In this document: positions 1 through 6,536 of the stretch, one piece after another
Position numbering within the stretch: position 1 is the first letter of the stretch
How the letters are laid out: each line of letters opens with the position of its first letter
Assembly: GCA_030609865.1 (NCBI GenBank)
Contig: JAUWSZ010000101.1
Location: 1 to 7,328, forward strand
DNA: 7,328 nucleotides
Reading direction: 5' to 3'
DNA from: a bacterium
Lineage (GTDB): Bacteria > Desulfobacterota > DSWW01
Notes under the pieces: generated by a model
Databases searched by the model: none
Told to the model about the DNA's origin: nothing
Seen by the model: the letters and a program-made list of their open reading frames with translations, nothing else
Translations under genes and position numbers: made by a program

Positions 1-158
1 ACTACGTCCGTCGTCCGGTGAAGAAGGGCCGCGAATTCCCGGATCGTGTGGAGATCATCGAAGGCCTGGAACCCGGGGACAGGATCGTGGCGGACGGCGC
101 TTTTCTGCTGAAGTCCGACATACTGCGCGAGAAGATGGGGGCGGGCTGCGCGGACTAG
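1..158 (+). CDS. RND efflux periplasmic adaptor (CzcB/CusB-type membrane-fusion protein), C-terminal end only
   Basis: Only the last 51 codons are present; the reading frame starts at base 3 and ends at TAG 156-158. The visible protein runs from YVRRPVKKGR through VEIIEGLEPGDRIVADGAF to LLKSDILREKMGAGCAD. The pattern 'V-E-I-x-x-G-L-x-x-G-D-x-I-V-x-x-G-A-F-x-L-x-x-D' is the usual C-terminal membrane-proximal end of metal-efflux adaptors, in which the glycine-rich turn closes the last beta domain. Such proteins sit in the periplasm and join the inner-membrane pump to the outer-membrane channel. The next gene, 45 bp downstream on the same strand, is the matching pump, which strongly supports the call. 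The N-terminus, coiled hairpin and lipoyl domain lie outside the window, so the metal class cannot be judged from this fragment. Confidence 0.85.
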   Translation, partial: YVRRPVKKGREFPDRVEIIEGLEPGDRIVADGAFLLKSDILREKMGAGCAD

Positions 159-190
159 CCCCTAATAGGCACGTGGCGAATCCATCCCTT

Positions 191-196
191 GGGAGA
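191..196 (+). promoter_or_regulatory. Shine-Dalgarno site GGGAGA that fixes the RND pump start
   Basis: GGGAGA is separated by 7 nt from ATG 204. The alternative in-frame TTG at 189 overlaps this site and has no purine-rich sequence at a suitable distance, so ATG 204 is the likely start. No promoter is evident in the 45 bp between the adaptor stop and this site, which suggests the pump is translated from the same mRNA as the adaptor. Confidence 0.6.
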
Positions 197-203
197 TGAA
201 ATC

Positions 204-3200
204 ATGCTGGACAAAGTCAACCACTTTGTGTTGAACCATCGCCTGATTGTCATCGTCGGCGCTGTCGTTCTGATGGGCGCCGGTGTGTACGCCTGGAGAA
301 CGCTGCCGATTGATGCCTTCCCTGACGTCACGAACGTTCAGGTCATGATCCTGACCGAGGCGCCGGGGCTCGCGCCGGTGGATGTGGAGCAGCAGATCTC
401 CTTTCCGCTGGAGCTTGCCATGCAGGGGTTGCCGGACGTGCGGCAGATACGTTCCCTGTCAAAGGCCGCCCTTTCCCAGGTGGTGATCGTCTTCGAGGAC
501 CGGGTGGACACCTATTTTTCCCGCCAGCTCGTGTTCGAACGTCTTCAGTCCGCCAAAGAGGCCTTGCCCGAGTGGGCGGAGCCGGAGATGGGGCCCATCA
601 GCACGGGGTTGGGAGAGATCTACCAGTACACACTCGAAAGCCGGGAGCGCTCACCCATGGAGCTGCGCACGATTCAGGACTGGATGATTGCGCCGCAACT
701 CAGGGCGCTTCCCGGCGTCAACGAGGTGAACAGCTTCGGTGGATTCGTGAGACAGTACCACGTGCTCGTCGATCCGAATCGGCTCCTGAAATACGGGGTC
801 ACCCTTCAGAATGTGCTGGAAGCACTCGAAAACAACAACGCCAACGCAGGGGGCAATTTCATCGTCAAGGGATGGGAACAGGCCTATGTTCGCAGCCTGG
901 GACTCATCGAGACCATTTCCGACATGGAGGATATCGTTCTCGAGGCAAGAGACGGTACGCCCGTCTACCTGAAGGACGTGGCTGTCGTCAAGGTCGGGCC
1001 CGAGACGCGCCAGGGCGCGGTGACGCGGGACGGTAAGGGGGAGGCGGTTGCAGGCATGGTGATCATGCTGAAGGGCGAGAACTCGAAGGTCGTGGTGGAC
1101 CAGGTCAAGAAGACCATTCCGAATGTCCAGGCAGGACTGCCGGAGGATGTGGAGATCCATCCATTCTATGACCGGACGGCCTTGATCAAGGCCTGCATAA
1201 AGACCGTGTCCGATGCGCTCCTTCAGGGCGGCGTCCTGGTTGTGCTGGTCCTTTTTCTCTTCCTCGGAAACCTAAGGGCGTCGGTTATCGTGGCCCTTTC
1301 GCTTCCGCTCACCGCCCTCTTTGCCTTCCTCCTGATGGGCTGGCAGGGGGTGACGGCCAACCTGATGAGCCTTGGGGGGCTGGCCATTGCCGTCGGCATG
1401 ATCGTAGACGCCTCTATCGTCATCTCCGAGAACATTGCACGGCACCTTAACGAACAGGCGGACACGGACGACTCCCGGGTGGAGATTGTCTATGAGGCCG
1501 TTCGTGAGGTCGCCCGGCCCGTCCTGTTCGCCACCCTGATCATCGTCATCGTGTTCCTGCCCCTGTTCACGCTCCAGCAGATGGAAGGTAAGATGTTCCG
1601 GCCCCTGGCCCTCACGATGTGCTTTGCCATGCTCGGCTCCCTGGTCGTCTCCTTCACGATCGTGCCGGTGCTGTGCTCGCTCTTTCTGCGCGGACAGAAG
1701 GAAGCCAAGGACAACGCAATCGTGCGAACCCTCAAGCGCGGGTATCTCCCCCTGCTCTCTCTGGCGTTGCGCCGACGTTGGACGACGCTTCTCGTGGCCG
1801 CGGGCATCCTGGCCGCTTCCCTGCTGCTCGTTCCTTTCGTGGGCACGGAATTCCTCCCGCCTCTCGACGAAGGTGCGATCGCGGTTAACGTGGTGCGGTT
1901 GCCGTCCGCATCGTTGGAGGGCTCGATCGCCGTGGGGACCGAAATGGAGCGTCGCCTGCTGGCGAAGTTCCCGGAAGTGGAGACCGTGGTAACCAAGACC
2001 GGCAGGGCCGAGATCTCCGAGGACCCGATGGGCCCGGAGCAGAGCGACGTCTTCATCATGCTCCACCCCAGCAACAGATGGGGGACCGGGCGCTCCAAGA
2101 GGGAGCTTACCGCGGCCATTCAGGAGGAATTGAGCGAGATTCCCGGCCTGCGGTTTTCCTTCTCACAGCCGATCGCCCTGCGGGTGAACGAGCTGATCTC
2201 GGGCATCAAGAGCGACCTTGCCGTCAAGGTCTTCGGGCCGGAACTCGAGATCCTTCGGGAGAACGCGAACCGAATGGCGGCCGCGATCGGTGCAGTGGAG
2301 GGGGCCGAGGGCGTGAGGGTCGAACAGATCGCCGGATTCGCACAGGTGGAGATTGTTGTGGATCGCAAGGCGATCGCCCGACACAAGATCAATGTGTCGG
2401 ACATCAACGAGATCATCGAGACCGCGGTGGGAGGCAAGGTCGCCACGACGGTAGTGGATGGACAGATGCGCTTTGCCGTGCTCGTTCGCTTCCCGGAGGA
2501 GAAGCGCGGCGACATACCGTCCATCGAGCGAATCCTCGTGCCGTCCCCCGAAGGGCCGCGCGTGCCCCTCGGACAACTGGCCGAGATCCGCGAGGTGGAG
2601 GCCCCGGCACAGATCAGCCGGGAAAACGGAATGCGGCGCGTTGTGGTGGAGTGCAATATCCGGGGAAGAGATATGGGGAGCTTTGTGGCGGAAGTGAGAG
2701 AAGCGATCGGGCCGATCGTCGAGGGCCTGCCCCCCGGCTATTTCGTGGACTTTGGGGGCCAGTTCGAGAATCAGCAGCGCGCCATGCAGCGGCTGGCGAT
2801 CGTGGTACCCGTTTCCATCCTGCTCATCTTCCTGATGCTCTTCTCCGCCTTTGACTCCATGCGCAGTGCCCTGCTCGTGCTCTTGAACCTTCCCTTCGCC
2901 CTGGTGGGCGGAATCCTGGCCATCTTTCTCGCGAAGATCAATCTCAGTGTGTCTTCCGTCGTCGGGTTCATTGCGCTCTTCGGCATCGCCGTGGAGAACG
3001 GAACGGTGCTGGTCGCCTTTTTCAACCAGCTTCGGGATCAGGGCATGGATGCTGTGGAGGCTGTGAAGAGGGGGTGCGAACTGCGTTTCCGGCCTCTTCT
3101 GATGACCGCGATGACCACGCTGCTCGGTCTCACCCCCCTCCTGGTTGCGAGCGGAAGCGGGTCCGAGATCCAGCGGCCGCTGGCAGCGGTCGTTCTGGGT

Positions 3201-3275
3201 GGACTCGTCTCTTCGATGCTGCTGACCTTGATCGTGCTTCCTGTACTGTATTCGATCGTCGAATCGAGGCAGTGA
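204..3275 (+). CDS. CzcA/CusA-family heavy-metal RND efflux pump, inner-membrane subunit
   Basis: Proton-driven inner-membrane pump of a tripartite heavy-metal efflux complex. At 1023 residues it is full length for the family. TM1 lies near residues 8-28, followed by a large periplasmic loop containing the conserved LPIDAFPDVTNVQV. TM2-TM6 span about 335-500 and TM7 about 530-550. A second large loop (EFLPPLDEG, RVNELISGIKSD) precedes TM8-TM12 at the C-terminus. The TM4 motif is AIAVGMIVDASIVISEN, with Asp402 and Glu409 at the spacing of the CzcA/CusA proton-relay motif. The extra Asp found six residues earlier in CzcA is Ala396. TM10 carries Glu931-Asn932 (GIAVENGTV), matching the CusA glutamate, while the CusA RPKAM lysine is Leu (RPLLM). 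The three CusA cleft methionines are absent by alignment from memory (Glu663 replaces one). Divalent-metal export (Zn, Co, Cd, Ni) is therefore likelier than Cu/Ag, but the substrate is unproven. A TTG at 189 would add five residues; ATG 204 is preferred because GGGAGA lies 7 nt upstream of it and the TTG overlaps that site. Confidence 0.93.
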   Translation: MLDKVNHFVLNHRLIVIVGAVVLMGAGVYAWRTLPIDAFPDVTNVQVMILTEAPGLAPVDVEQQISFPLELAMQGLPDVRQIRSLSKAALSQVVIVFEDRVDTYFSRQLVFERLQSAKEALPEWAEPEMGPISTGLGEIYQYTLESRERSPMELRTIQDWMIAPQLRALPGVNEVNSFGGFVRQYHVLVDPNRLLKYGVTLQNVLEALENNNANAGGNFIVKGWEQAYVRSLGLIETISDMEDIVLEARDGTPVYLKDVAVVKVGPETRQGAVTRDGKGEAVAGMVIMLKGENSKVVVDQVKKTIPNVQAGLPEDVEIHPFYDRTALIKACIKTVSDALLQGGVLVVLVLFLFLGNLRASVIVALSLPLTALFAFLLMGWQGVTANLMSLGGLAIAVGMIVDASIVISENIARHLNEQADTDDSRVEIVYEAVREVARPVLFATLIIVIVFLPLFTLQQMEGKMFRPLALTMCFAMLGSLVVSFTIVPVLCSLFLRGQKEAKDNAIVRTLKRGYLPLLSLALRRRWTTLLVAAGILAASLLLVPFVGTEFLPPLDEGAIAVNVVRLPSASLEGSIAVGTEMERRLLAKFPEVETVVTKTGRAEISEDPMGPEQSDVFIMLHPSNRWGTGRSKRELTAAIQEELSEIPGLRFSFSQPIALRVNELISGIKSDLAVKVFGPELEILRENANRMAAAIGAVEGAEGVRVEQIAGFAQVEIVVDRKAIARHKINVSDINEIIETAVGGKVATTVVDGQMRFAVLVRFPEEKRGDIPSIERILVPSPEGPRVPLGQLAEIREVEAPAQISRENGMRRVVVECNIRGRDMGSFVAEVREAIGPIVEGLPPGYFVDFGGQFENQQRAMQRLAIVVPVSILLIFLMLFSAFDSMRSALLVLLNLPFALVGGILAIFLAKINLSVSSVVGFIALFGIAVENGTVLVAFFNQLRDQGMDAVEAVKRGCELRFRPLLMTAMTTLLGLTPLLVASGSGSEIQRPLAAVVLGGLVSSMLLTLIVLPVLYSIVESRQ

Positions 3276-3286
3276 CCGCCTCCGGT

Positions 3287-3868
3287 TCACCCATGCCTGC
3301 CTGCATTGTAGATCGGCCCTCCCAGGTCTGCGTACAGGTCCAGCACGGCAACGGCTTCCTCCCGTAGAACGTCGCGTGTTACGCGGACACCCCTCTTCTG
3401 CAAGGCCTTCTGCCAGCCGGAGAGCTTCGGCCCCTCATCGAATCCTATCCGCCGCGCGTCCTCATCGCGGGCCCCGCACACCAGCCGTGTGACCCCTGAC
3501 CAGGGAATGGCCCCGAAACACATCGCACAGGGCTCCGCTGAAGTCACCAACGCATAGCGGCTCCTGCCTTCCTCTCCGATGTCGTAGCGGCCGAGCTTCT
3601 TCTGTGCAAGGGCGATTGCAACCATTTCGGCGTGCAGGATCGAACAGTTGCTCGTCACAACGACGTTGATCCCGGGAGCCACAAGCCGCCCCTCTTCATC
3701 GAACACGGCCGCACCGAAAGGGCCGCCGGTCTGTCTTTCGACGTTTTTTCGGGCAAGGGCGATTGCGAGACGCATACGCTCTTCCTCAGTGGCGAAGACC
3801 TGCGGACCGCGCCCAAGAAACTCCGCAACCCAGGGCGGGAGATCTATTCTGAATCCCAGTTGTCCCAA
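3287..3868 (-). CDS. Cytidine/guanine-deaminase-fold zinc nucleoside deaminase (GuaD/TadA superfamily)
   Basis: Predicted cytosolic zinc-dependent deaminase of 193 residues. The zinc site is complete: His79-Ala-Glu81 (HAE; Glu as proton shuttle) and Pro-Cys114-x-x-Cys117 (EPCAMC). The blocks GGPFGA, TSNCSILHAE, SAEPCAMCFGAIPWSG and GFDEGP match the layout of bacterial guanine deaminase (GGPFGA, TSN...AHAE, EPCPMCLGAIYWA, AGFDD). Guanine or a related purine or pterin base is therefore a likelier substrate than tRNA wobble adenosine, but this is inference. An N-terminal stretch of about 30 residues (GFRIDLPPWVAEFL) precedes the deaminase core and is not typical of GuaD or TadA. The longest frame starts at GTG 3901, without a good ribosome site. 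TTG 3868 is chosen because GGGGAGG lies 8 nt upstream. It is the last of the minus-strand genes, 46 bp after the methyltransferase. Its stop faces the RND pump stop 11 bp away. Confidence 0.85.
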   Translation of the reverse strand: MGQLGFRIDLPPWVAEFLGRGPQVFATEEERMRLAIALARKNVERQTGGPFGAAVFDEEGRLVAPGINVVVTSNCSILHAEMVAIALAQKKLGRYDIGEEGRSRYALVTSAEPCAMCFGAIPWSGVTRLVCGARDEDARRIGFDEGPKLSGWQKALQKRGVRVTRDVLREEAVAVLDLYADLGGPIYNAGRHG

Positions 3869-3876
3869 CAGTTCTA

Positions 3877-3883
3877 CCTCCCC
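3877..3883 (-). promoter_or_regulatory. Shine-Dalgarno site GGGGAGG deciding the deaminase start
   Basis: On the minus strand GGGGAGG is followed by the 8-nt spacer TAGAACTG and then TTG at 3868. The upstream GTG at 3901 would place this motif inside the coding region and has no comparable site of its own. The choice removes 11 residues (MSFRDAGEVEL) from the longest possible protein. Conservation of those residues in homologues would reverse it. Confidence 0.5.
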
Positions 3884-3914
3884 GGCGTCTCGAAAAGACA
3901 CGAATCACCGTTGG

Positions 3915-4658
3915 TCAGTCGGCTTCCGATTTTGTGACGACGACACGATAGCCATAGTCTATGCTTTCGGAAAGGAATAGATGACCGTAACGTTGCTTCC
4001 ACTCACCGGACTGGAGATCCTTCTCCAGACTGCGCAGCCCGTCTTCAAAATCTCGGACTCGAGAGAATGTCGATATCGCCCTCCTTACATCTTCGTCAAG
4101 ATAGGCATGGGGCCGGCGCCAGTACGCACACAGAAAGCCGTCAGTACAATCATGCGGAATAGGGACAGGAATCACTCGCAGAGGTCCGAGTATCTGTGCT
4201 AGGTCTTCAATCGAGGGAAACAGCGGCTCGTCGATCTCCCGGATCTGAGGGAGATAGTCGAGGAGCCAGAAATCCTGGCCAAACCCAATCCATGTCAGAA
4301 GGACCATTTGCTGTTTCGCGACGCGACGTGCCTCGATCAGGCCCCTTTCGATGTCTGACCAGTGGTGGATGCTCAGGATGGCCATGGCGACGTCAAAGGC
4401 TTCATCCCGGAAAGGAAGGCACTCGGCGCGGGCCTGCACAACAGGAGGAGCACTCCTGGGCCTCTGCGATATCATCAAGCGGGATGGCTCCACGGCTACC
4501 AGATCCCGGTCAGCCGGCTCGTAGGAGCCAACGCCTGCACCCAAGTTCACGATAGTGGCATCCTGGTGGAGTTCTGTGTGGAGAGCCCTCGCAATCCTTG
4601 GGTCTGGGCGACGATAGGTACTGTATCGAGTGCCGATGGTATCGTAGAGGGCCTCCAC
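3915..4658 (-). CDS. Class I SAM-dependent methyltransferase (Methyltransf_11-like)
   Basis: Predicted cytosolic methyltransferase of 247 residues. Motif I for SAM binding is VNLGAGVGSYEP (about residues 37-48). The acidic residue after beta-2 is in VAVEPS (Glu57). The segment AECLPFRDEAFDVAMAILSIHHW (about 78-100) is the usual post-I/motif II region of the UbiE/Methyltransf_11 group ('A-x-x-L-P-F-x-D-x-x-F-D'). The N-terminus (EALYDTIGTRYSTYRRPDPRI) also fits: these enzymes often start with a 'YD-x-x-A/G-x-x-Y-x-x-x-R-x-x-D' cap. The acceptor substrate is not evident; small-molecule methylation is typical. GTG 4676 opens the frame, but its first codons spell AGGAGG, a perfect ribosome site 9 nt before GTG 4658, so the latter is taken as the start. 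The gene lies 69 bp after the nitroreductase stop and 46 bp before the deaminase, all on one strand, which suggests an operon. Confidence 0.85.
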   Translation of the reverse strand: MEALYDTIGTRYSTYRRPDPRIARALHTELHQDATIVNLGAGVGSYEPADRDLVAVEPSRLMISQRPRSAPPVVQARAECLPFRDEAFDVAMAILSIHHWSDIERGLIEARRVAKQQMVLLTWIGFGQDFWLLDYLPQIREIDEPLFPSIEDLAQILGPLRVIPVPIPHDCTDGFLCAYWRRPHAYLDEDVRRAISTFSRVRDFEDGLRSLEKDLQSGEWKQRYGHLFLSESIDYGYRVVVTKSEAD

Positions 4659-4667
4659 TCCGGTGGT

Positions 4668-4673
4668 CCTCCT
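4668..4673 (-). promoter_or_regulatory. Shine-Dalgarno site AGGAGG deciding the methyltransferase start
   Basis: A perfect AGGAGG on the minus strand is separated by 9 nt (ACCACCGGA) from GTG 4658. It directly follows the earlier in-frame GTG at 4676, so that codon lies just upstream of the ribosome site and is unlikely to be the main start. No ATG or TTG occurs in this frame between here and the preceding in-frame stop at 4728-4730. Confidence 0.6.
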
Positions 4674-4727
4674 CACGTCGAGGCGGTTGACGCCAAGCTC
4701 AGCCTTGCCCGCTTCTTTTTCCGATAA

Positions 4728-5384
4728 CTACTTCTTCGGATATCCCACCGACTGTGAAAGGGTGACCCTCTGATCCGGTCTCAGCTTCATCGCCTTTTCA
4801 AGGGCAGGTCTGTCGATCAGCCCGCGTACCACAGTGGCCAATCCTTCGGAGGCGCAGTACAGGTAAACGTTCTGGCTAATGAAGCCCGTGTCGGCAGCCG
4901 AGCAAAAAACCTTTACGTCGACTTCTCTCTCACCCATTCTCGAGAAATCCGCAACGTAGACCAGGTTCACGGGGGCCTCCTGCACGAAGGGCTGCTGGCC
5001 GGTCAGAGCCCGGATGTCTTCTGCGAGAACCGGCTTCAACGCGTGTGCCTTCGCATCATAAAGGGAAAGGCCATCGGCAGTGGCGACGTAGATGTCGATT
5101 TCCTGCCAATTCATCGCAGATGGCGCTGTGCGCTTTCCTGAGTCCGGCCGATTCACTCCGAAGGCAGCCCAGAGCAGATTCGAAAGTACCTGATTGGGCA
5201 ACTTTCCGGTACCGAACGCACGCGAAGAACTTCTATCCTTCAACACCTGCATCAGAGGTCTGCTGCCGTCCATCTGGGGCTCCGGAAGCTGAACCGGTTT
5301 TGGTTCCTGCCCGGAAATCAGAGAAGGGCAAACGAGCAGAACGGCCAGCACCAGGCAAGCGGCTTGAAGCGATCTTGTGTTCAT
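4728..5384 (-). CDS. Exported SagB/ThcOx-type nitroreductase-family FMN oxidoreductase
   Basis: The 218-residue protein begins with a clear signal peptide: a short basic start (MNTRS), a hydrophobic core LQAACLVLAVLLVCPSLI, and a likely cleavage near ISG/QEP (about residue 25). The mature part carries nitroreductase-fold hallmarks. DRSSSRAF (about 50-57) is the Arg-Ser-rich FMN-phosphate segment. LLWAAFGVNRP followed by RTAPSAMNWQEI (about 70-96) is the block shared by SagB/ThcOx dehydrogenases. SQNVYLYCASEGLATVVRG (about 170-188) is the late helix common to the family. Members reduce or oxidise small substrates with bound FMN. SagB and ThcOx oxidise azolines in peptides, but no cyclodehydratase or precursor peptide is visible here, so that role is not supported. 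The substrate is unknown and the likely location is periplasmic. Two ATGs are adjacent (5387 and 5384); GGAGG at 5391-5395 lies 3 nt from the first and 6 nt from the second, so the second is preferred. Confidence 0.85.
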   Translation of the reverse strand: MNTRSLQAACLVLAVLLVCPSLISGQEPKPVQLPEPQMDGSRPLMQVLKDRSSSRAFGTGKLPNQVLSNLLWAAFGVNRPDSGKRTAPSAMNWQEIDIYVATADGLSLYDAKAHALKPVLAEDIRALTGQQPFVQEAPVNLVYVADFSRMGEREVDVKVFCSAADTGFISQNVYLYCASEGLATVVRGLIDRPALEKAMKLRPDQRVTLSQSVGYPKK

Positions 5385-5473
5385 CATAGTCCTCCATCGG
5401 CTTTGAGATTTTTCACTAGATCAACATTTGCCTTGCCGTGCAGCACGAGCTTATCAAGTATGTCAAGGTGACG

Positions 5474-6379
5474 TTATGTTGCTTGGATGAAGTCGACGAC
5501 CACCTCGGCGAAGGCAGGCCCACAGTCTTCCTGGAGGAAGTGGCCGCCGCCCTTGATCGTGGTGTGCGGCTGCCCCTTGGTGCCGGGTACCCGGTCGAGA
5601 AAGATCGCATCGCCCCCGCCGGTGATCGGATCGCCGTCACTGAAGGCGGTCAGGAAAGGCTTCTCGAACCGGGAGAGCACCTCCCAGGCCTTCTTGTTCG
5701 CCGGTGCGGCCGGGTCGTCCGGCTCGATCGGTACGAGGGAAGGAAAGATCCGGGCGCCTTCCTTGTAGGTGTCGTCCGGAAAGGGCGCGTTGTATCCTGC
5801 AAGGGCCTCGTCAGGCGGAGGGGTCTGGCACCCCATCGTGACAATCGCCCCCACGTCGAATTCAGGGGTCTCACGGGAGAACTTGCGCCAGTTCAGGAAG
5901 GCCTCTGAGATGGGCATATCCCCGGTAGGCATCCCCGTGTTGGCGACAACCACCCTTGCAAAGCGGTCCGGGTTCTGGGCGACCAGGCGCAATCCGATCA
6001 GGCCTCCCCAGTCCTGGCACACCAGGGTGATTTGCTGCAGGTCCACCTTTTCGAGCCAGGCCTGCATCCAGTCGACGTGGCGCTGGTAGGTGTAGTCGTT
6101 GCGGTCCGCCGGCTTGTCCGAACGGCCGAAACCGGGCAGGTCAGGGGCCACGGCACGGTGACCGGCACGCACGATGATCGGAATCATCTTGCGGTAGAGG
6201 TAGGACCAGGTGGGTTCGCCGTGCATGAGCAGTACAGTTTCACTGTCCTTGGGGTTCTCGTCCACATAATGTATCCGGAGATGGCCGCCTTCGCCGTCCG
6301 GAACCTCGACATAGTTTTGGTCAAAGGGGAAGTCCGTCAGGCCCTCGAAACGCTCGTCCCGGGTACGCAAGGTTTTCAT
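5474..6379 (-). CDS. Haloalkane dehalogenase, alpha/beta-hydrolase fold, HLD-I subfamily (DhlA/DhmA-like)
   Basis: Hydrolyses carbon-halogen bonds of haloalkanes to an alcohol and halide without cofactor, normally in the cytosol. The 301-residue length is typical. [15 protein letters not shown] (53-67) is the oxyanion-hole region characteristic of the family, and [11 protein letters not shown] follows at 80-90. The nucleophile elbow CQDWGG gives Asp123, with halide-binding Trp124. A second halide-binding Trp is Trp164 in the cap (FLNWRKF). The acid is Asp250 (SDGDPI), placed after beta-7 as in subfamily I. The base is His280 (GGGHFLQED). From memory these positions nearly coincide with mycobacterial Dhm[23 protein letters not shown] (196-217) also matches the family. 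The start is secure: AGGAGGAG lies 6 nt before ATG 6379. No Sec signal is seen. Real substrates cannot be read from sequence, since several family members act poorly on industrial haloalkanes. It precedes the nitroreductase by 89 bp. Confidence 0.93.
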   Translation of the reverse strand: MKTLRTRDERFEGLTDFPFDQNYVEVPDGEGGHLRIHYVDENPKDSETVLLMHGEPTWSYLYRKMIPIIVRAGHRAVAPDLPGFGRSDKPADRNDYTYQRHVDWMQAWLEKVDLQQITLVCQDWGGLIGLRLVAQNPDRFARVVVANTGMPTGDMPISEAFLNWRKFSRETPEFDVGAIVTMGCQTPPPDEALAGYNAPFPDDTYKEGARIFPSLVPIEPDDPAAPANKKAWEVLSRFEKPFLTAFSDGDPITGGGDAIFLDRVPGTKGQPHTTIKGGGHFLQEDCGPAFAEVVVDFIQAT

Positions 6380-6427
6380 GATGGGCTCCTCCTGTGCTTG
6401 TCAGGGTTTCCTGCTCGGAACCAGTGG

Positions 6428-6469
6428 ATTCCCGCCGGAGCCTGTCCCCGCGAAGGCGGGGGCGGGAAT
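6428..6469. repeat. Nested GC-rich inverted repeat, REP-like (ATTCCCGC...GCGGGAAT)
   Basis: Outer arms ATTCCCGC (6428-6435) and GCGGGAAT (6462-6469) are perfect complements. Between them, CCCCGC (6446-6451) and GCGGGG (6456-6461) form a second perfect stem around the GAAG loop. The flank TGG...GACGG resembles short dispersed repeats with ATTCCC/GGGAAT ends that are scattered between genes in many proteobacteria. A further GCGGGAATG copy sits at 6486-6494. No U-tract follows on either strand, so it is not a classical intrinsic terminator. It lies in the 157-bp gap between the PagL-like gene and the dehalogenase, where it could still stabilise mRNA ends or attenuate read-through. Confidence 0.7.
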
Positions 6470-6536
6470 GACGGCAAGTGCCTGGGCGGGAATGCATGTG
6501 CTCAAGGGTATTACGAACAGGTCCGGCAGGCAAGCA

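Noticed and set aside
2163..3290. 375-codon open frame antisense to the RND pump, and similar long antisense frames at 1272-2066 and 1490-2119
   Set aside because: The translations are rich in His, Arg, Gln and Glu with no recognisable domain, and they mirror a strongly conserved pump gene. They are typical shadows in GC-rich coding DNA.
4659..4730. Stop-codon readthrough fusing the nitroreductase to the methyltransferase, since the TAG at 4728-4730 is in the methyltransferase frame
   Set aside because: The 24 codons between show no conserved-looking linker, a perfect AGGAGG with GTG start lies in between, and the nitroreductase ends at a normal family length.
4728..5384. SagB-like azoline oxidase of a peptide natural-product (RiPP) cluster
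   Set aside because: No YcaO or cyclodehydratase gene, precursor peptide or peptide transporter is visible in the window, and the protein carries a signal peptide. Only the fold assignment is kept.
5436..5446. CGTGC-A-GCACG palindrome between the dehalogenase and nitroreductase as a terminator
   Set aside because: It folds with at most four pairs around a 3-nt loop and has no T-run on either strand.
5461..5466. Perfect TTGACA (minus strand) upstream of the nitroreductase as a -35 box
   Set aside because: At 17 bp spacing the -10 position reads CTGCAC, and 16 or 18 bp gives nothing better, so there is no convincing promoter.
5438..5908. 156-codon plus-strand frame over the dehalogenase, and another at 6032-6577
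   Set aside because: Both lie opposite a gene with intact catalytic motifs and show no domain of their own. The second also runs through the nested repeat.
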